64,000 nucleotides of DNA from Paractinoplanes polyasparticus (GCF_019710575.1 NZ_JAHWFK010000013.1:482948-546947), one strand, 5' to 3'; positions 34,623 through 45,012 are shown, counted from the stretch's first letter. Made by a program: numbers and translations. The notes: generated from the letters alone by a model not told the origin.

Positions 34623-35657
34623 TCACATGGTGCGGTTGCGGCTGACTGTGGATGCGCGGGCCACCAGCTCCGGCGTGAACTGCAGCTGCTGGTGGCGGTG
34701 GTCGGGGTTGGTGGCCTCGTCGAGCACCAGCTGGGCGGCGGCCCGGCCGAGCTCCTGGCGGGGCTGGCGCACCGACGTGAGCGGCACGGCCGCGGCCGCG
34801 GCGAACTCGATGTCGTCGAAGCCGACGATGGCCAGGTCGTCGGGCACACGCAGGCCGGCGCCGATGCTCTGCTGCAGCAGGCCCAGGGCAAGCAGGTCGT
34901 TGGCGCAGAAGGCGGCCGTGGGGCGGCGCCGCGCGGCCAGGCCGGCCAGCCGTTCGCCGGCCGAGCGGCCCTCGGACACGGAAAGCGTCTCGGTCGGCAG
35001 GTAGATCAGGTCTTCCGGGTCGTTGCCGAGCGACGCCCACATCTCGCGGGCGCCGACGAGCCGCTCGTGCACCTGGCCCAGCGACTCGGGGCCGCCGATG
35101 AAGGCCACCCGGGTGTGGCCCTGCTCGGCCAGGTGCTCGACCGCGATGCGGCCGCCCAGCACGTCGTCGACCGCGACCGAGCAGCAGCTGTCGGCGTTGC
35201 CGATGCGGTCGACGATCACCATGGGGACGCCCCGGCGGATCAGCTCGTCGAGGTGGGGCGCGGCCGGGTCGACCGGCGTGATCAGGATGCCCTGGACGCG
35301 CTGCTGGAGCAGGCGGTCGAGGTGCACCGCTTCCCGGGCCGAGCGGCTGTTGCTGTTGCAGATGAACAGGGAGAGATCGGCGTCCTCGGCGGCCAGCTCG
35401 ATGCCCTGGGCCACGTCGTGGAAGAACGGGTTGGTGCCGTCGAGCATCACGTAGGCCAGGGTGCGGCTGGTGCCGGCGCGCAGCTGGCGGGCCGACTCGT
35501 TGCGGACGAAGCCCAGCTCGGACATGGCCCGCTCGACCCGCTCGCGGGTGCGCGCGCTGACCACTTCGGGACGGTTCATCACATTGGAGACGGTGCCCAG
35601 CGAGACGCCCGCGGCTGCCGCGACGTCCTTGACGGACGGCGTCCTGCCGTTCAGCAC
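34623..35657 (-). CDS. LacI-family repressor, probable regulator of rhamnose use
   Basis: A 344-residue LacI regulator: HTH and hinge at 8-60 (DVAAAAGVSLGTVSNVMNRPE, in parts HTH then SARQLRAG), then the sugar-binding core (GTNPFFHDVAQGIE, VDRIGN, IVGFDDIEFA). It is divergent from the rhamnose importer, and GAAACGTTTC-like palindromes lie in front of both arms and next to its own start, so it probably represses itself and the regulon until a rhamnose intermediate binds. GTG start with AAGGAGG upstream. Confidence 0.88.
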   Translation of the reverse strand: MLNGRTPSVKDVAAAAGVSLGTVSNVMNRPEVVSARTRERVERAMSELGFVRNESARQLRAGTSRTLAYVMLDGTNPFFHDVAQGIELAAEDADLSLFICNSNSRSAREAVHLDRLLQQRVQGILITPVDPAAPHLDELIRRGVPMVIVDRIGNADSCCSVAVDDVLGGRIAVEHLAEQGHTRVAFIGGPESLGQVHERLVGAREMWASLGNDPEDLIYLPTETLSVSEGRSAGERLAGLAARRRPTAAFCANDLLALGLLQQSIGAGLRVPDDLAIVGFDDIEFAAAAAVPLTSVRQPRQELGRAAAQLVLDEATNPDHRHQQLQFTPELVARASTVSRNRTM

Positions 35658-35678
35658 AGGTCCTCCTTGAAATCCCCG

Positions 35679-35812
35679 TTGAAACGTTGAAGCCGAATCC
35701 TACGGCACCCGTCGTCATAACAACGGCAGTGTTTCCACAACGTTTCTGACCAACGCTTGACAGGTGTGATCGGGGCCACCTACGTTGCTCGTACATTCAC
35801 TGAAACATTTCA
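35679..35812. promoter_or_regulatory. Divergent rhamnose control region with three LacI-type operators
   Basis: Operators: TTGAAACGTTGAA (35679-35691) near the LacI start, CAACGTTTC (35738-35746), and TGAAACATTTCA (35801-35812). The importer promoter is TTGACA (35757-35762), 18 bases, TACGTT (35781-35786). So one site lies just behind the transcription start and one before the -35, 65 bp apart, nearly the layout seen at the catabolic promoter. Confidence 0.78.
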
Positions 35813-35834
35813 ACTTTACCGACGGAGGTGGACC

Positions 35835-37361
35835 GTGGCGGAGGCAAACGCCCGGCCCGGGGACCAGCCGCCCAGGCTCGAGGTCCACGACGTCACGAAG
35901 TCTTTCGGCGCGGTCGCTGCTGTGCAGGGGGTCAGCTTCCCGCTGTTCCCGGGCGAGGCGCACGCGCTCGTCGGGGAGAACGGGGCCGGCAAGTCCACCA
36001 TCGTGAAGATGCTGGCCGGGGTCCACCGTCCGGACACCGGCACGCTGCGGGTCGACGGCGTCGACGTGGACTTCGCCGGCCCCGCCGACGCCAAGGCGGC
36101 CGGCATCGCCGTCATCTATCAGGAGCCGACGCTCTTTCCCGACCTGTCGGTGGCCGAGAACATCGCCATCGGCAACCAGCCGCTGACCCGGCTGCGGCAG
36201 ATCGACCGCAAAGAGATGACCGCCAACGCCGAACGGCTGTTCCGCCGCCTCGGCGTCCCGCTCGATCCGGGTCGCCCGGCCCGCGGCCTGTCGATCGCCG
36301 ACCAGCAGCTGGTCGAGATCGCCAAGGCGCTGTCGTCCGAGGCCCGGGTGCTGATCATGGACGAGCCCACCGCGGCGCTCTCGGCCGTCGAGGTCGAACG
36401 GCTCTTCGCGGTGGTGCGGTCGCTGCGCGACGAGGGTGCGGCGATCATGTTCATCTCGCACCGGTTCGAGGAGATCACCGCGCTGTGCGAGCGTGTGACG
36501 ATCATGCGCGACGGCCGCCACGTCGCCACCGAACTGGTGGCCGGCCTCAGCGTCGACGACATGATCCGGCGGATGGTCGGCCGCGACCTCAGTGCGCTCT
36601 TCCCCAAGCAGGACGTGGAGCCGGGCGACGTCGTGCTCGAGGTCGAAGGGCTGAGCCGCGAGGGCGTGTTCCGCGACATCTCGTTCTCGGTGCGCGCGGG
36701 CGAGATCGTCGCCCTGGCCGGACTGGTCGGCGCGGGACGGTCCGAGGTCATGCAGGCCGTGTTCGGCGTCGACCCGTACGACGAGGGCACGGTGAAGATG
36801 CACGGCCGGAAGCTTCGTAAGGGTCAGCCGCGGGCCGCGATGGCCGCCGGCATGGCGCTCGTCCCCGAGGACCGCCGTCAGCAGGGTCTGGTGATGGAGC
36901 TGTCGATCGAGCGCAACGTGACCCTGCCCCGGGCCCGCAAGCTGGCCCGGCTCGGCTTGCTCTTCGGCAGCGCCGAGCACGAGGCCGCCGAGACGTGGAC
37001 GACGAAGCTGCAGACCAAGCTGGGCCGGCTCAGCGACGCCGTCGGCACGCTCTCCGGCGGCAACCAGCAGAAGGTCGTGCTGGCCAAGTGGCTCGCCACC
37101 GGCCCCAAACTGCTGATCGTCGACGAGCCCACCCGCGGCATCGACGTCGGTACCAAGGCCGAGGTCCACCGGCTGATGTCGTCGCTCGCCGCCGACGGCC
37201 TCGCGGTCGTCATGGTCTCGTCCGAGCTGCCCGAGGTGCTGGGCATGGCCGACCGGATCGTGGTGCTGCGCGAGGGCCGCATCGCTGCCCAGCTCACCCG
37301 AGCCGAGGCGACCGAGGAGTCCGTCATGTACGCGGCCATGGGACAGGAGGTCGCGGCGTGA
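35835..37361 (+). CDS. rhaT: Rhamnose-type sugar ABC importer, ATP-binding protein
   Basis: A 508-residue double ATPase of the CUT2 class. The first half has a full Walker A (GENGAGKSTIV near 45) and LIMDEPTAALS; the second half has the degenerate Walker A (AGLVGAGRSEVM) normal for this class, plus LSGGNQQKVVLAKWL and LLIVDEPTRGIDV. It powers uptake of L-rhamnose, judged from its place with rhaM and rhaI. GTG 35835 sits behind GGAGGTGG; the open frame upstream runs through the operators and is not used. Confidence 0.9.
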   Translation: MAEANARPGDQPPRLEVHDVTKSFGAVAAVQGVSFPLFPGEAHALVGENGAGKSTIVKMLAGVHRPDTGTLRVDGVDVDFAGPADAKAAGIAVIYQEPTLFPDLSVAENIAIGNQPLTRLRQIDRKEMTANAERLFRRLGVPLDPGRPARGLSIADQQLVEIAKALSSEARVLIMDEPTAALSAVEVERLFAVVRSLRDEGAAIMFISHRFEEITALCERVTIMRDGRHVATELVAGLSVDDMIRRMVGRDLSALFPKQDVEPGDVVLEVEGLSREGVFRDISFSVRAGEIVALAGLVGAGRSEVMQAVFGVDPYDEGTVKMHGRKLRKGQPRAAMAAGMALVPEDRRQQGLVMELSIERNVTLPRARKLARLGLLFGSAEHEAAETWTTKLQTKLGRLSDAVGTLSGGNQQKVVLAKWLATGPKLLIVDEPTRGIDVGTKAEVHRLMSSLAADGLAVVMVSSELPEVLGMADRIVVLREGRIAAQLTRAEATEESVMYAAMGQEVAA

Positions 37362-38398
37362 CTGTCACCTCCGATCGGTCGGCGCCCACCGACGCGCCGC
37401 TCGGCGCCCCGGCGGCCAAGCGCTTCGGCGGCCTGCTGAAGACCCGCGAGCTGGGCATCGTGCTCGCGCTGGCCTTGCTGGTGGCCTACACGGCGATCGA
37501 CAACCCCCGGTTCCTCTCCGGGCAGAGCATCCGCGACAACCTGCTCAATACCGCGATCCTGGCGGTCATGGCGACCGGCCAGGCGGTCGTGGTGATCACC
37601 CGGAACATCGACCTCAGCGTCGGCTCGGTGCTCGGCATCAGCGCCTTCGCCGTGGCCACGCTGATGAGCAACCAGGACCTGCCGATGGTCGTCGGGCTGC
37701 TCGCCGGCCTGGCCATCGGCGCGGTCGCCGGCCTGGTCAACGGCGTCCTCGTTCGCTACGGCAAGGTGCCCGCGCTGGTGGTCACCCTCGGCACGCTCTA
37801 CATCTACCGCGGCATCACGTACTCGTGGGCCGGCGGTTCGCAGGTCAACGCCGACGAGCTCCCCCGGCACTTCCTGACCTTCGCCAACGACAGCATCCTC
37901 GGCATCCCCTGGCTGGTGCTGATCGCGCTGGTCGTGGTGGCCGCCGGTTCGGTGATGATGCGCAACTACCGGGTCGGTCGCGAGCTCTACGCGATGGGGT
38001 CCAGCCCCGCCGCGGCCGAGCTGGCCGGCATCAAGGTCGCCCGCAACCTCCTCGGCGCCTTCGTGCTCAGTGGCGCGCTGGCCGGTCTGGCCGGGGTGCT
38101 CTACGCGGCCCGGTTCGGCACGGTCGACGCCGCGGCCGGCACCGGCCTGGAGCTGAACGTGGTGGCGGCGGTCGTGGTCGGCGGCGTGGCCGTCTTCGGC
38201 GGCAGCGGCTCGGTGTGGGGCGCCGCCCTCGGCGCCCTGCTGCTCACGGTGATCGGCAGCGCCCTCGCGGTGCTCGACATCAACCAGTTCTGGCAGCAGG
38301 CCATCGTGGGTGCGCTGATCATTCTGGCCATCTGCGCCGACCGCCTGGTCGCGGTGCGGATCGCCCGCTCGCTGCGAAAGAGGGACGCGCATGTCTGA
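37358..38398 (+). CDS. rhaP: Sugar ABC importer permease 1
   Basis: A 346-residue CUT2 permease with about nine hydrophobic segments. VVVITRNIDLSVGSVLGISA near 80 is the conserved cytoplasmic/transmembrane signature of ribose-type permeases, and ALVVTLGTLYIYRG near 137 is also typical. GTG overlaps the ATPase stop (GTGA), with AGGAGG upstream. Forms a heterodimer with the next gene product. Confidence 0.9.
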   Translation: MTVTSDRSAPTDAPLGAPAAKRFGGLLKTRELGIVLALALLVAYTAIDNPRFLSGQSIRDNLLNTAILAVMATGQAVVVITRNIDLSVGSVLGISAFAVATLMSNQDLPMVVGLLAGLAIGAVAGLVNGVLVRYGKVPALVVTLGTLYIYRGITYSWAGGSQVNADELPRHFLTFANDSILGIPWLVLIALVVVAAGSVMMRNYRVGRELYAMGSSPAAAELAGIKVARNLLGAFVLSGALAGLAGVLYAARFGTVDAAAGTGLELNVVAAVVVGGVAVFGGSGSVWGAALGALLLTVIGSALAVLDINQFWQQAIVGALIILAICADRLVAVRIARSLRKRDAHV

Positions 38399-39422
38399 CA
38401 TCGACCTCGGCAAGCGGCCCGCGGCCAACCGAAGCGGCGCGCTGAGGAGCCGGCTGACCAGCTGGGACAGCATCATCCTGGTGCTCACCGCGCTGGTGCT
38501 GATCATCGCTTCGTTCACTGTGGACAACTTCGGCACCAGCCGGAACTTCACCTTCATGGTGCTCGACCTGCTGCCGATCATCCTGATCGCGCTGCCGATG
38601 ACGATGATCATCGTGACCGGCGAGATCGACCTGTCGGTGGCCAGCACCCTCGGCCTGACCAGCTCGATGATGGGCTGGCTTTGGAACCAGGGCCTCTCGA
38701 TCGAGTCGATCATCCCGCTCTGCATCGCGATCGGCGCGATCTGCGGCGTGGTCAACGGTTTCCTGATCACCACGCTGGGGCTGCCGTCGCTGGCGGTGAC
38801 GATCGGCACGCTGGCCCTCTACCGCGGCCTCGCGTTCGTCGTGCTCGGTGACGGCGCGGTCGCCGACTTCCCCTGGAACTACACGGGTTGGGTCACGGGA
38901 ACGATCGGCGGCGGCGCCGTTCCCAACGTGCTCATCCTCATCGTCGTCCTCGCCCTGATCTTCGGGATCGTGCAGCACGCCACCCCGTTCGGCCGCTCGC
39001 TCTACGCGATCGGCGCCAACGCGCAGGCCGCGCACTTCTCCGGCATCCGGGTGGCGCGCACCAAGTTCTGGCTCTACGTCGCCAGCGGCGCGGTGGCCGG
39101 CCTGGTCGGTGTGTTGTGGACACTGCGCTACTCCAGCGCCCGGGCCGACAACGGCGCGGGCCTCGAACTCGCCGTCGTCGCGGCCGTCCTGCTGGGCGGG
39201 GTGTCGATCTTCGGCGGCAAGGGCAGCCTGCCCGGCGTGCTGGCCGGTGTGGTGTTGCTGACCGCGCTGCAGAACGCGCTGCGCCTGGAGGACGTCTCCG
39301 GGCAGGCGCTCAACATCGTCACGGGCACGTTGCTCGTGCTCTCCGTCCTGCTTCCCAACATCACCACCGCCGTACGCGGCAATTGGCAACGCCGCAAGCT
39401 GCGGCAAGCCGCCGCCCGATAG
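38391..39422 (+). CDS. rhaQ: Sugar ABC importer permease 2
   Basis: A 343-residue CUT2 permease, second half of the channel. MTMIIVTGEIDLSVASTLGL near 67 and LAVTIGTLALYRGLAF near 132 correspond to the motifs of permease 1. Its start overlaps the end of the first permease gene by eight bases. Hydrophobic nearly throughout. Confidence 0.9.
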   Translation: MSDIDLGKRPAANRSGALRSRLTSWDSIILVLTALVLIIASFTVDNFGTSRNFTFMVLDLLPIILIALPMTMIIVTGEIDLSVASTLGLTSSMMGWLWNQGLSIESIIPLCIAIGAICGVVNGFLITTLGLPSLAVTIGTLALYRGLAFVVLGDGAVADFPWNYTGWVTGTIGGGAVPNVLILIVVLALIFGIVQHATPFGRSLYAIGANAQAAHFSGIRVARTKFWLYVASGAVAGLVGVLWTLRYSSARADNGAGLELAVVAAVLLGGVSIFGGKGSLPGVLAGVVLLTALQNALRLEDVSGQALNIVTGTLLVLSVLLPNITTAVRGNWQRRKLRQAAAR

Positions 39423-39436
39423 CGCTCGAAAAGAGA

Positions 39437-40522
39437 ATGGAGTACGCCGTGCTTCGCTCCCCCCGCACACTACTTTCCGTAACCTCGGCCGCACTTCTCG
39501 TCGCCGGCCTGGCCGCCTGCGGTGGCACCACCAAGGACAGCAACACGAACGCCGGCTCGGGCACGCAGGCTTCCGCGGCGGCCGACCCCAACGCGGCGAT
39601 CAAGGAGGGCCTGAAGATCGCCTTCCTGCCCAAGCAGCTGAACAACCCGTACTCGGACGTCGAGACCGGCGGCGGCAAGGTCGCCGTCGAGGAGCTCAAG
39701 GGCGAGTACAAGCTGGTCGGCCCGAACGACGCGTCGGCCTCGTCGCAGGTGTCGTACATCAACACCCTGATCCAGCAGCAGCAGGACGTCATCGTGGTCG
39801 CGGCCAACGACCCGAACGCGGTCTGCCCGTCGCTCAACCAGGCCCGGGCCGCGAAGATCAAGGTCATCACGTTCGACTCGGACGCCTCCAAGGACTGCCG
39901 GGACGCCTTCATCAACCAGGCCACCACCGAGGGCATCGGCCAGTCGCTGGCCAAGATGGCCCTGGAGCAGGCCGGCGGCGAGGGTGAGATCGCGGTGCTC
40001 TCGGCGACCCCGAACGCCACGAACCAGAATTCCTGGATCGAGGTGATGAAGGAAGAGCTGAAGAAGCCCGAGTACGCGAAGCTGAAGCTGGTCAAGGTGG
40101 CCTACGGCAACGACGACGACCAGAAGTCGTTCCAGGAGGCTCAGGGTCTGCTGCAGTCGTACCCGAACCTGAAGGCGATCGTCGCCCCGACCACCGTGGG
40201 CATCGCCGCGGCGGCCCGCTACATCTCGTCGTCCAGCTACAAGGGCAAGGTGGCGGTGACCGGCCTCGGCCTGCCGAACCAGATGCGCGAGTACGTCAAG
40301 GACGACACCGTGAAGAAGTTCGCGCTGTGGAACCCGGCCGACATCGGCTACCTGGCCGCCTTCGCCGGCGCCGCCATGGCCTCGGGTCAGATCACCGGCG
40401 CCCCGGGCGAGAAGTTCAAGGCCGGCAAGCTCGGCGAGTACACGATCGGCGCCGACGGCGAGATCGTGCTCGGCCCGCCGACCGAGTTCACCAAGGAAAA
40501 CATCGACCAGTTCAACTTCTAG
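39437..40522 (+). CDS. rhaS: Rhamnose-type sugar-binding lipoprotein
   Basis: A 361-residue periplasmic-binding protein of the RbsB class, tethered by lipid: signal LLSVTSAALLVAGLAACGG with Cys in a LAAC lipobox. The mature domain has NNPYSDVETGG, NDPNAVCPSLNQA, TFDSDA and TGLGLPNQM at the sugar cleft. It would bind L-rhamnose outside and deliver it to the two permeases. ATG 39437 is used; GTG 39449 with GGAG eight bases upstream is a real alternative. Confidence 0.88.
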   Translation: MEYAVLRSPRTLLSVTSAALLVAGLAACGGTTKDSNTNAGSGTQASAAADPNAAIKEGLKIAFLPKQLNNPYSDVETGGGKVAVEELKGEYKLVGPNDASASSQVSYINTLIQQQQDVIVVAANDPNAVCPSLNQARAAKIKVITFDSDASKDCRDAFINQATTEGIGQSLAKMALEQAGGEGEIAVLSATPNATNQNSWIEVMKEELKKPEYAKLKLVKVAYGNDDDQKSFQEAQGLLQSYPNLKAIVAPTTVGIAAAARYISSSSYKGKVAVTGLGLPNQMREYVKDDTVKKFALWNPADIGYLAAFAGAAMASGQITGAPGEKFKAGKLGEYTIGADGEIVLGPPTEFTKENIDQFNF

Positions 40523-40539
40523 GTCGTAGGGATCAGCCA

Positions 40540-40872
40540 ATGCGCTACTGCTTCCAGCTCCAGGTCCGCCCCGAGCGGATGACGGAGTACGTGGAGCGGC
40601 ACCAGTCCGTGTGGCCCGAGATGCAGGACGCTCTCCGGGCCACCGGCTGGCGCAACTACTCCCTCTTCCTCCGCGGCGACGGGCTGCTGATCGGCTACGT
40701 CGAGGCGGACGATCTCGAAGCGTCCCAGGCGGCAATGGCGGCGCTGGACGTCAACACCAGGTGGCAAGCGGAAATGGCGGAGTTCTTCGCCCGCGGCGGA
40801 CCCGGCGACGAAGGGTTCCCGCTGCTGACCGAGGTGTTCCACCTTTCCGAAAGTTCTCAGGAGACCCCATGA
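40540..40872 (+). CDS. rhaM: L-rhamnose mutarotase
   Basis: A 110-residue protein of the RhaM/RhaU family that interconverts alpha and beta anomers of L-rhamnose. ERHQSVWPEMQDALRATGW carries the catalytic His, and NYSLFLRGDGLLIGYVE the second strand pair; the length is typical. ATG overlaps none upstream, but its TGA overlaps the rhaI ATG. Its presence is strong evidence that the importer carries L-rhamnose. Confidence 0.93.
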   Translation: MRYCFQLQVRPERMTEYVERHQSVWPEMQDALRATGWRNYSLFLRGDGLLIGYVEADDLEASQAAMAALDVNTRWQAEMAEFFARGGPGDEGFPLLTEVFHLSESSQETP

Positions 40873-42035
40873 CCGACCTCGCCGCCGTCAAGCGTGCTCT
40901 GACGGCACAGCGCATCGAGACCCCGTCGTGGGCCTACGCCAACTCGGGCACCCGCTTCAAGGTCTTCGCCCAGCCCGGGGTGCCGCGCAACCCCGAGGAG
41001 AAGATCGCCGACGCCGCCACGGTGCACCAGTTCACCGGCGTCGCGCCGGTGGTGGCGCTGCACATCCCGTGGGACAAGGTGGACGACTACGCTGCCCTCG
41101 GCTCGTACGCCCGCGACCTGGGGGTGGAGATCGGCGCGATCAACACGAACGTCTTCCAGGACGACGACTACAAGCTGGGCTCGGTCACCAACCCCGACGC
41201 CGGGATCCGCCGCAAGGCCACCGATCACCTGCTCGAGGCGATCGACATCATGGGACAGACCGGGTCCCGCGACCTGAAGCTGTGGTTCTCCGACGGCATC
41301 AACTACCCCGGCCAGGACGACCTGCGGGACCGGCAGGACAGGCTGGCGGCGGCGCTGCGTGAGGCGTACGACCGGCTGACCGGCAACCAGCGGATGCTGC
41401 TGGAGTACAAGCTGTTCGAGCCGGCCTTCTACGCGACGGACGTGCCCGACTGGGGCACGTCGTACGCGCACTGCCTGGAGCTGGGCGAGCGGGCCACCGT
41501 CTGCATCGACACGGGCCACCACGCGCCCAGCACGAACATCGAGTTCATCGTCGCGTTCCTGCTGCGCCAGAAGAAGCTCGGCGCCTTCGACTTCAACAGC
41601 CGCTTCTACGCCGACGACGACCTGATGGTCGGGGCGGCCGACCCGTTCCAGCTGTTCCGCATCATGTACGAGATCGTCCGCGGCGGCGCCCTCGACCCGG
41701 CCTACGGCATCGCGTTCATGCTCGACCAGTGCCACAACATCGAGCGGAAGATCCCGGCCATCATCCGCTCCGTGATGAACGTGCAGGAGGCCACGGCCAA
41801 GGCCCTGCTGGTCGACCGGGAAGCTTTGACGAGGGCCCAGCAGGCCGGCGACGTCCTGGAGGCGAACGCCGTCTTCATGGACGCCTACAACACCGACGTG
41901 CGCCCCCTGCTGGCCGAGGTCCGCACCGACGCCGGCCTCGACCCCGACCCGATGGCCGCCTACCGCCGCAGCGGCCACGACGAAAAGATCATCGCCGAGC
42001 GCGTCGGCGGCACCCAGGCCGGCTGGGGCGCCTGA
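40869..42035 (+). CDS. rhaI: L-rhamnose isomerase
   Basis: A 388-residue TIM-barrel isomerase of the RhaI (Pseudomonas/actinobacterial) type converting L-rhamnose to L-rhamnulose. Metal-binding segments visible: WFSDGINYPGQ near 143, EYKLFEPAFYATD near 178, VCIDTGHHAPSTNIEF near 213 and FDFNSRFYADDDLMVG near 240. Last gene of the importer arm, with the stop 14 bp from the convergent EEP gene. Confidence 0.95.
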   Translation: MTDLAAVKRALTAQRIETPSWAYANSGTRFKVFAQPGVPRNPEEKIADAATVHQFTGVAPVVALHIPWDKVDDYAALGSYARDLGVEIGAINTNVFQDDDYKLGSVTNPDAGIRRKATDHLLEAIDIMGQTGSRDLKLWFSDGINYPGQDDLRDRQDRLAAALREAYDRLTGNQRMLLEYKLFEPAFYATDVPDWGTSYAHCLELGERATVCIDTGHHAPSTNIEFIVAFLLRQKKLGAFDFNSRFYADDDLMVGAADPFQLFRIMYEIVRGGALDPAYGIAFMLDQCHNIERKIPAIIRSVMNVQEATAKALLVDREALTRAQQAGDVLEANAVFMDAYNTDVRPLLAEVRTDAGLDPDPMAAYRRSGHDEKIIAERVGGTQAGWGA

Positions 42036-42049
42036 CCACGACCGACGGG

Positions 42050-42853
42050 TCAGACGTCGAGGTCGACCACGACGGCGAAGTGGTCGGAGGGGTGCCTGCC
42101 GTTGACCGCCTCCGTGCCGGCCAGGAAGGCCCGCCGGGCGGTGAGTCCGGCGCCCTTCCGGCCCGGCCGGGCCAGGATGTGGTCGATCCGGCGGTCGATC
42201 TGCTTGGTGGCCTCGAGCGGAGCCTCCAGCAGGGCGGAGCTCAGGGTCACGGCACGGGGATCGCCGCCGGCCAGAGACCAGGTGTCGGTCAGAACAGCGA
42301 GCAGGGGCGCCAGATCGGGCTGGCTCACGTCGGCGTTGAGGTCACCCAGCAGCAGCACCGGCAGGTCGCCGTCGAGCCGGGGGTCCGCGGCCAGCGCGGC
42401 CAGGGCCTCGCTCTGGGCGAGCTGATCGGCGGCGTACGCCGGCTCCCACTCGATGCACGACACGATCACGTGCAGCGGGCCCCGCGGATGGTCGAGGGTC
42501 GCCAGCAACGCCGTCGGCGGCGGACCGGGGCGTTGCTCGTGCGGCAGGTCGTGCACCTCGGTGGTCAGGATCGGCCAACGGCTGATCAGGCCCAGCCCGA
42601 CCTCGATACCCGCCTGCGACGAATACTCGGGCGGGTCGGGCGCGGGCGGCAACGAGGTGGGCACGAAGGCCGCATGATGGTCGGCCAGGTCGTCGGCGAG
42701 CAGCTGGGGCTGGGTGATTCCCTCGCCGGACCAGGTCTCGACGAGGCCCACCACGTCCGGATCGAGCCCCTTCAGCACATCGGCGATCGCGGGTTCGCGC
42801 TCGCGCCAGGCGCCACCGAAGCGCCACCACACGTTCCAGGTCACTGCTCGCAT
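42050..42853 (-). CDS. Endonuclease/exonuclease/phosphatase-family hydrolase
   Basis: A 267-residue metal-dependent hydrolase of the EEP fold. VTWNVWW at the N-terminus, GLVETW (metal-binding Glu) near 37, LLLGDLNADVSQPD near 167, IDRRIDHILA near 219 and GRHPSDHFAVVVDL at the end give the full set of catalytic residues. No signal peptide. The substrate (DNA, RNA, sphingomyelin or inositol phosphate) cannot be told from sequence. Confidence 0.87.
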   Translation of the reverse strand: MRAVTWNVWWRFGGAWREREPAIADVLKGLDPDVVGLVETWSGEGITQPQLLADDLADHHAAFVPTSLPPAPDPPEYSSQAGIEVGLGLISRWPILTTEVHDLPHEQRPGPPPTALLATLDHPRGPLHVIVSCIEWEPAYAADQLAQSEALAALAADPRLDGDLPVLLLGDLNADVSQPDLAPLLAVLTDTWSLAGGDPRAVTLSSALLEAPLEATKQIDRRIDHILARPGRKGAGLTARRAFLAGTEAVNGRHPSDHFAVVVDLDV

Positions 42854-42933
42854 GACACGACTCTACGAACTACTAAGCCCGGGCGCTGCGCGGCCGATCC
42901 AGGGGGCCGACATTCAGCGACAGGGGGCCACGG

Positions 42934-43137
42934 ATGGACCAGTACCTCACCACCGCGTACGACGTGACAACCGCCCTGTTCGGGCCGGAGTCCGGCATCC
43001 CGTGGTGGGCCTGGATCGCAGTCGTGGTGTTCCTGTTCTGGAAGGTGGCCGTCAAGGAGCCCAAGACCGCCACGGACCGGGACAACGACATGCTCGGCGA
43101 GATGTTCGGCGACGCCAAGGGCAAGAAGAAGAAGTAG
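42934..43137 (+). CDS. Small single-span membrane protein with poly-Lys tail
   Basis: A 67-residue protein: residues 24-40 (WWAWIAVVVFLFWKVAV) are one transmembrane segment, and a charged C-terminal tail (DNDMLGEMFGDAKGKKKK) should lie in the cytosol. Codon bias is normal and a purine-rich GGGGG lies upstream of ATG 42934, followed by a strong terminator, so I take it as real. No family recognised. Confidence 0.7.
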   Translation: MDQYLTTAYDVTTALFGPESGIPWWAWIAVVVFLFWKVAVKEPKTATDRDNDMLGEMFGDAKGKKKK

Positions 43138-43163
43138 CCGGCGCCGGTCTCCCGGCGCCGGCT
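43136..43163. terminator. Bidirectional terminator
   Basis: AGCCGGCGCCGG (43136-43147) and its exact complement (43152-43163) form a 12-bp stem with a 4-nt loop, beginning within the stop codon of the small membrane protein and 16 bp from the end of the convergent ABC gene. Confidence 0.8.
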
Positions 43164-43178
43164 GGGGATGGGGACGGG

Positions 43179-43996
<818 letters not shown>

Positions 43997-44000
<4 letters not shown>

Positions 44001-45010
44001 GTTTTCACCTTCCTGATCCACTGGTCGAGCGACACGGCGATGAGCACCAGCAGACCGATCGCGAAGCCCTGCCAGACCACCTCGACGCCGCCCAGCTGCA
44101 GGCCGTTGCGGAACACGCCGACGATGAGCGCGCCCACCAGCGTGCCGATCACGGCCCCCCGGCCGCCGAAGAGGCTGGTGCCGCCGAGCACGACCGCGGT
44201 GATCGAGTCGAGGTTGTACTCGACGCCCACGTTGGGGCTGGCCGAGGCGAGCCGGCCGATCAGGATCCAGCCACCGATCGCGTAGAGCAGCCCGGCCACG
44301 GTGTAGACCGAGAACAGCACCCGGTTCGTACGGATGCCGGCCAGCCGCGCGGCCTCGGCGTCGTCGCCGGTCGCGTAGACGTGCTTACCCCAGGCGGTGG
44401 ACCGCAACGCGTAGAAGAAGAACCCGAACAACAGCAGCATGATGATCGAGCCGTAGGTCAGCCGGAAGTTGCCGATCGGGATCGAGTCGCCGGTCCAGGT
44501 CATCAGCGACGGCATGTCCGAGCCGCGGATCGTCTCGCTGTTGCTGACCACCGAGTTGAGCGAGAAGAAGATGGTCAGCGTGCCCAGCGTGACGATGAAC
44601 GGTGGCAGCTTTATCCGCGTCACCAGGAAGCCGTTGAGCGCGCCCATCGCCGTGCCGCAGGCGAAGCCGAGCAGCAGCGCGATGATACCGGGCACCCCGG
44701 CGTCGACGCAGAACGTGGCCATCAGGATCGACGAGAAGACGGCGATCGCACCGGCCGACAGGTCGATGCCGGCGGTCAGGATGATCAGCGTCTGCCCCAG
44801 CGCGAGCGTGGCGATGACCGTGACCTGCTGCAGCACGAGGGAGAGGTTGGTCGCCGTGAAGAACCGCCCATTGACGATCGAGAAGGCGATGATCGCGACG
44901 AGCAGCACGGCCAGCGGCCCGAGGATCGGGTTGGCGTGCAGGGTGTGTTGGATGCGCAGGCCGAGCGAGTCGCTCTTGCGTACGTCGAAGTCAGCGGTAG
45001 CAGTCGCCAT
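43997..45010 (-). CDS. Sugar ABC importer permease (FrcC-like)
   Basis: A 337-residue CUT2 permease with about ten hydrophobic segments. GQTLIILTAGIDLSAGAIAV near 82 and PPFIVTLGTLTIFFS near 147 are class signatures. ATG 45010 is two bases downstream of the binding-protein stop in transcription order. The substrate is likely a monosaccharide; fructose is suggested only by subgroup resemblance. Confidence 0.88.
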
Positions 45011-45012
45011 AA

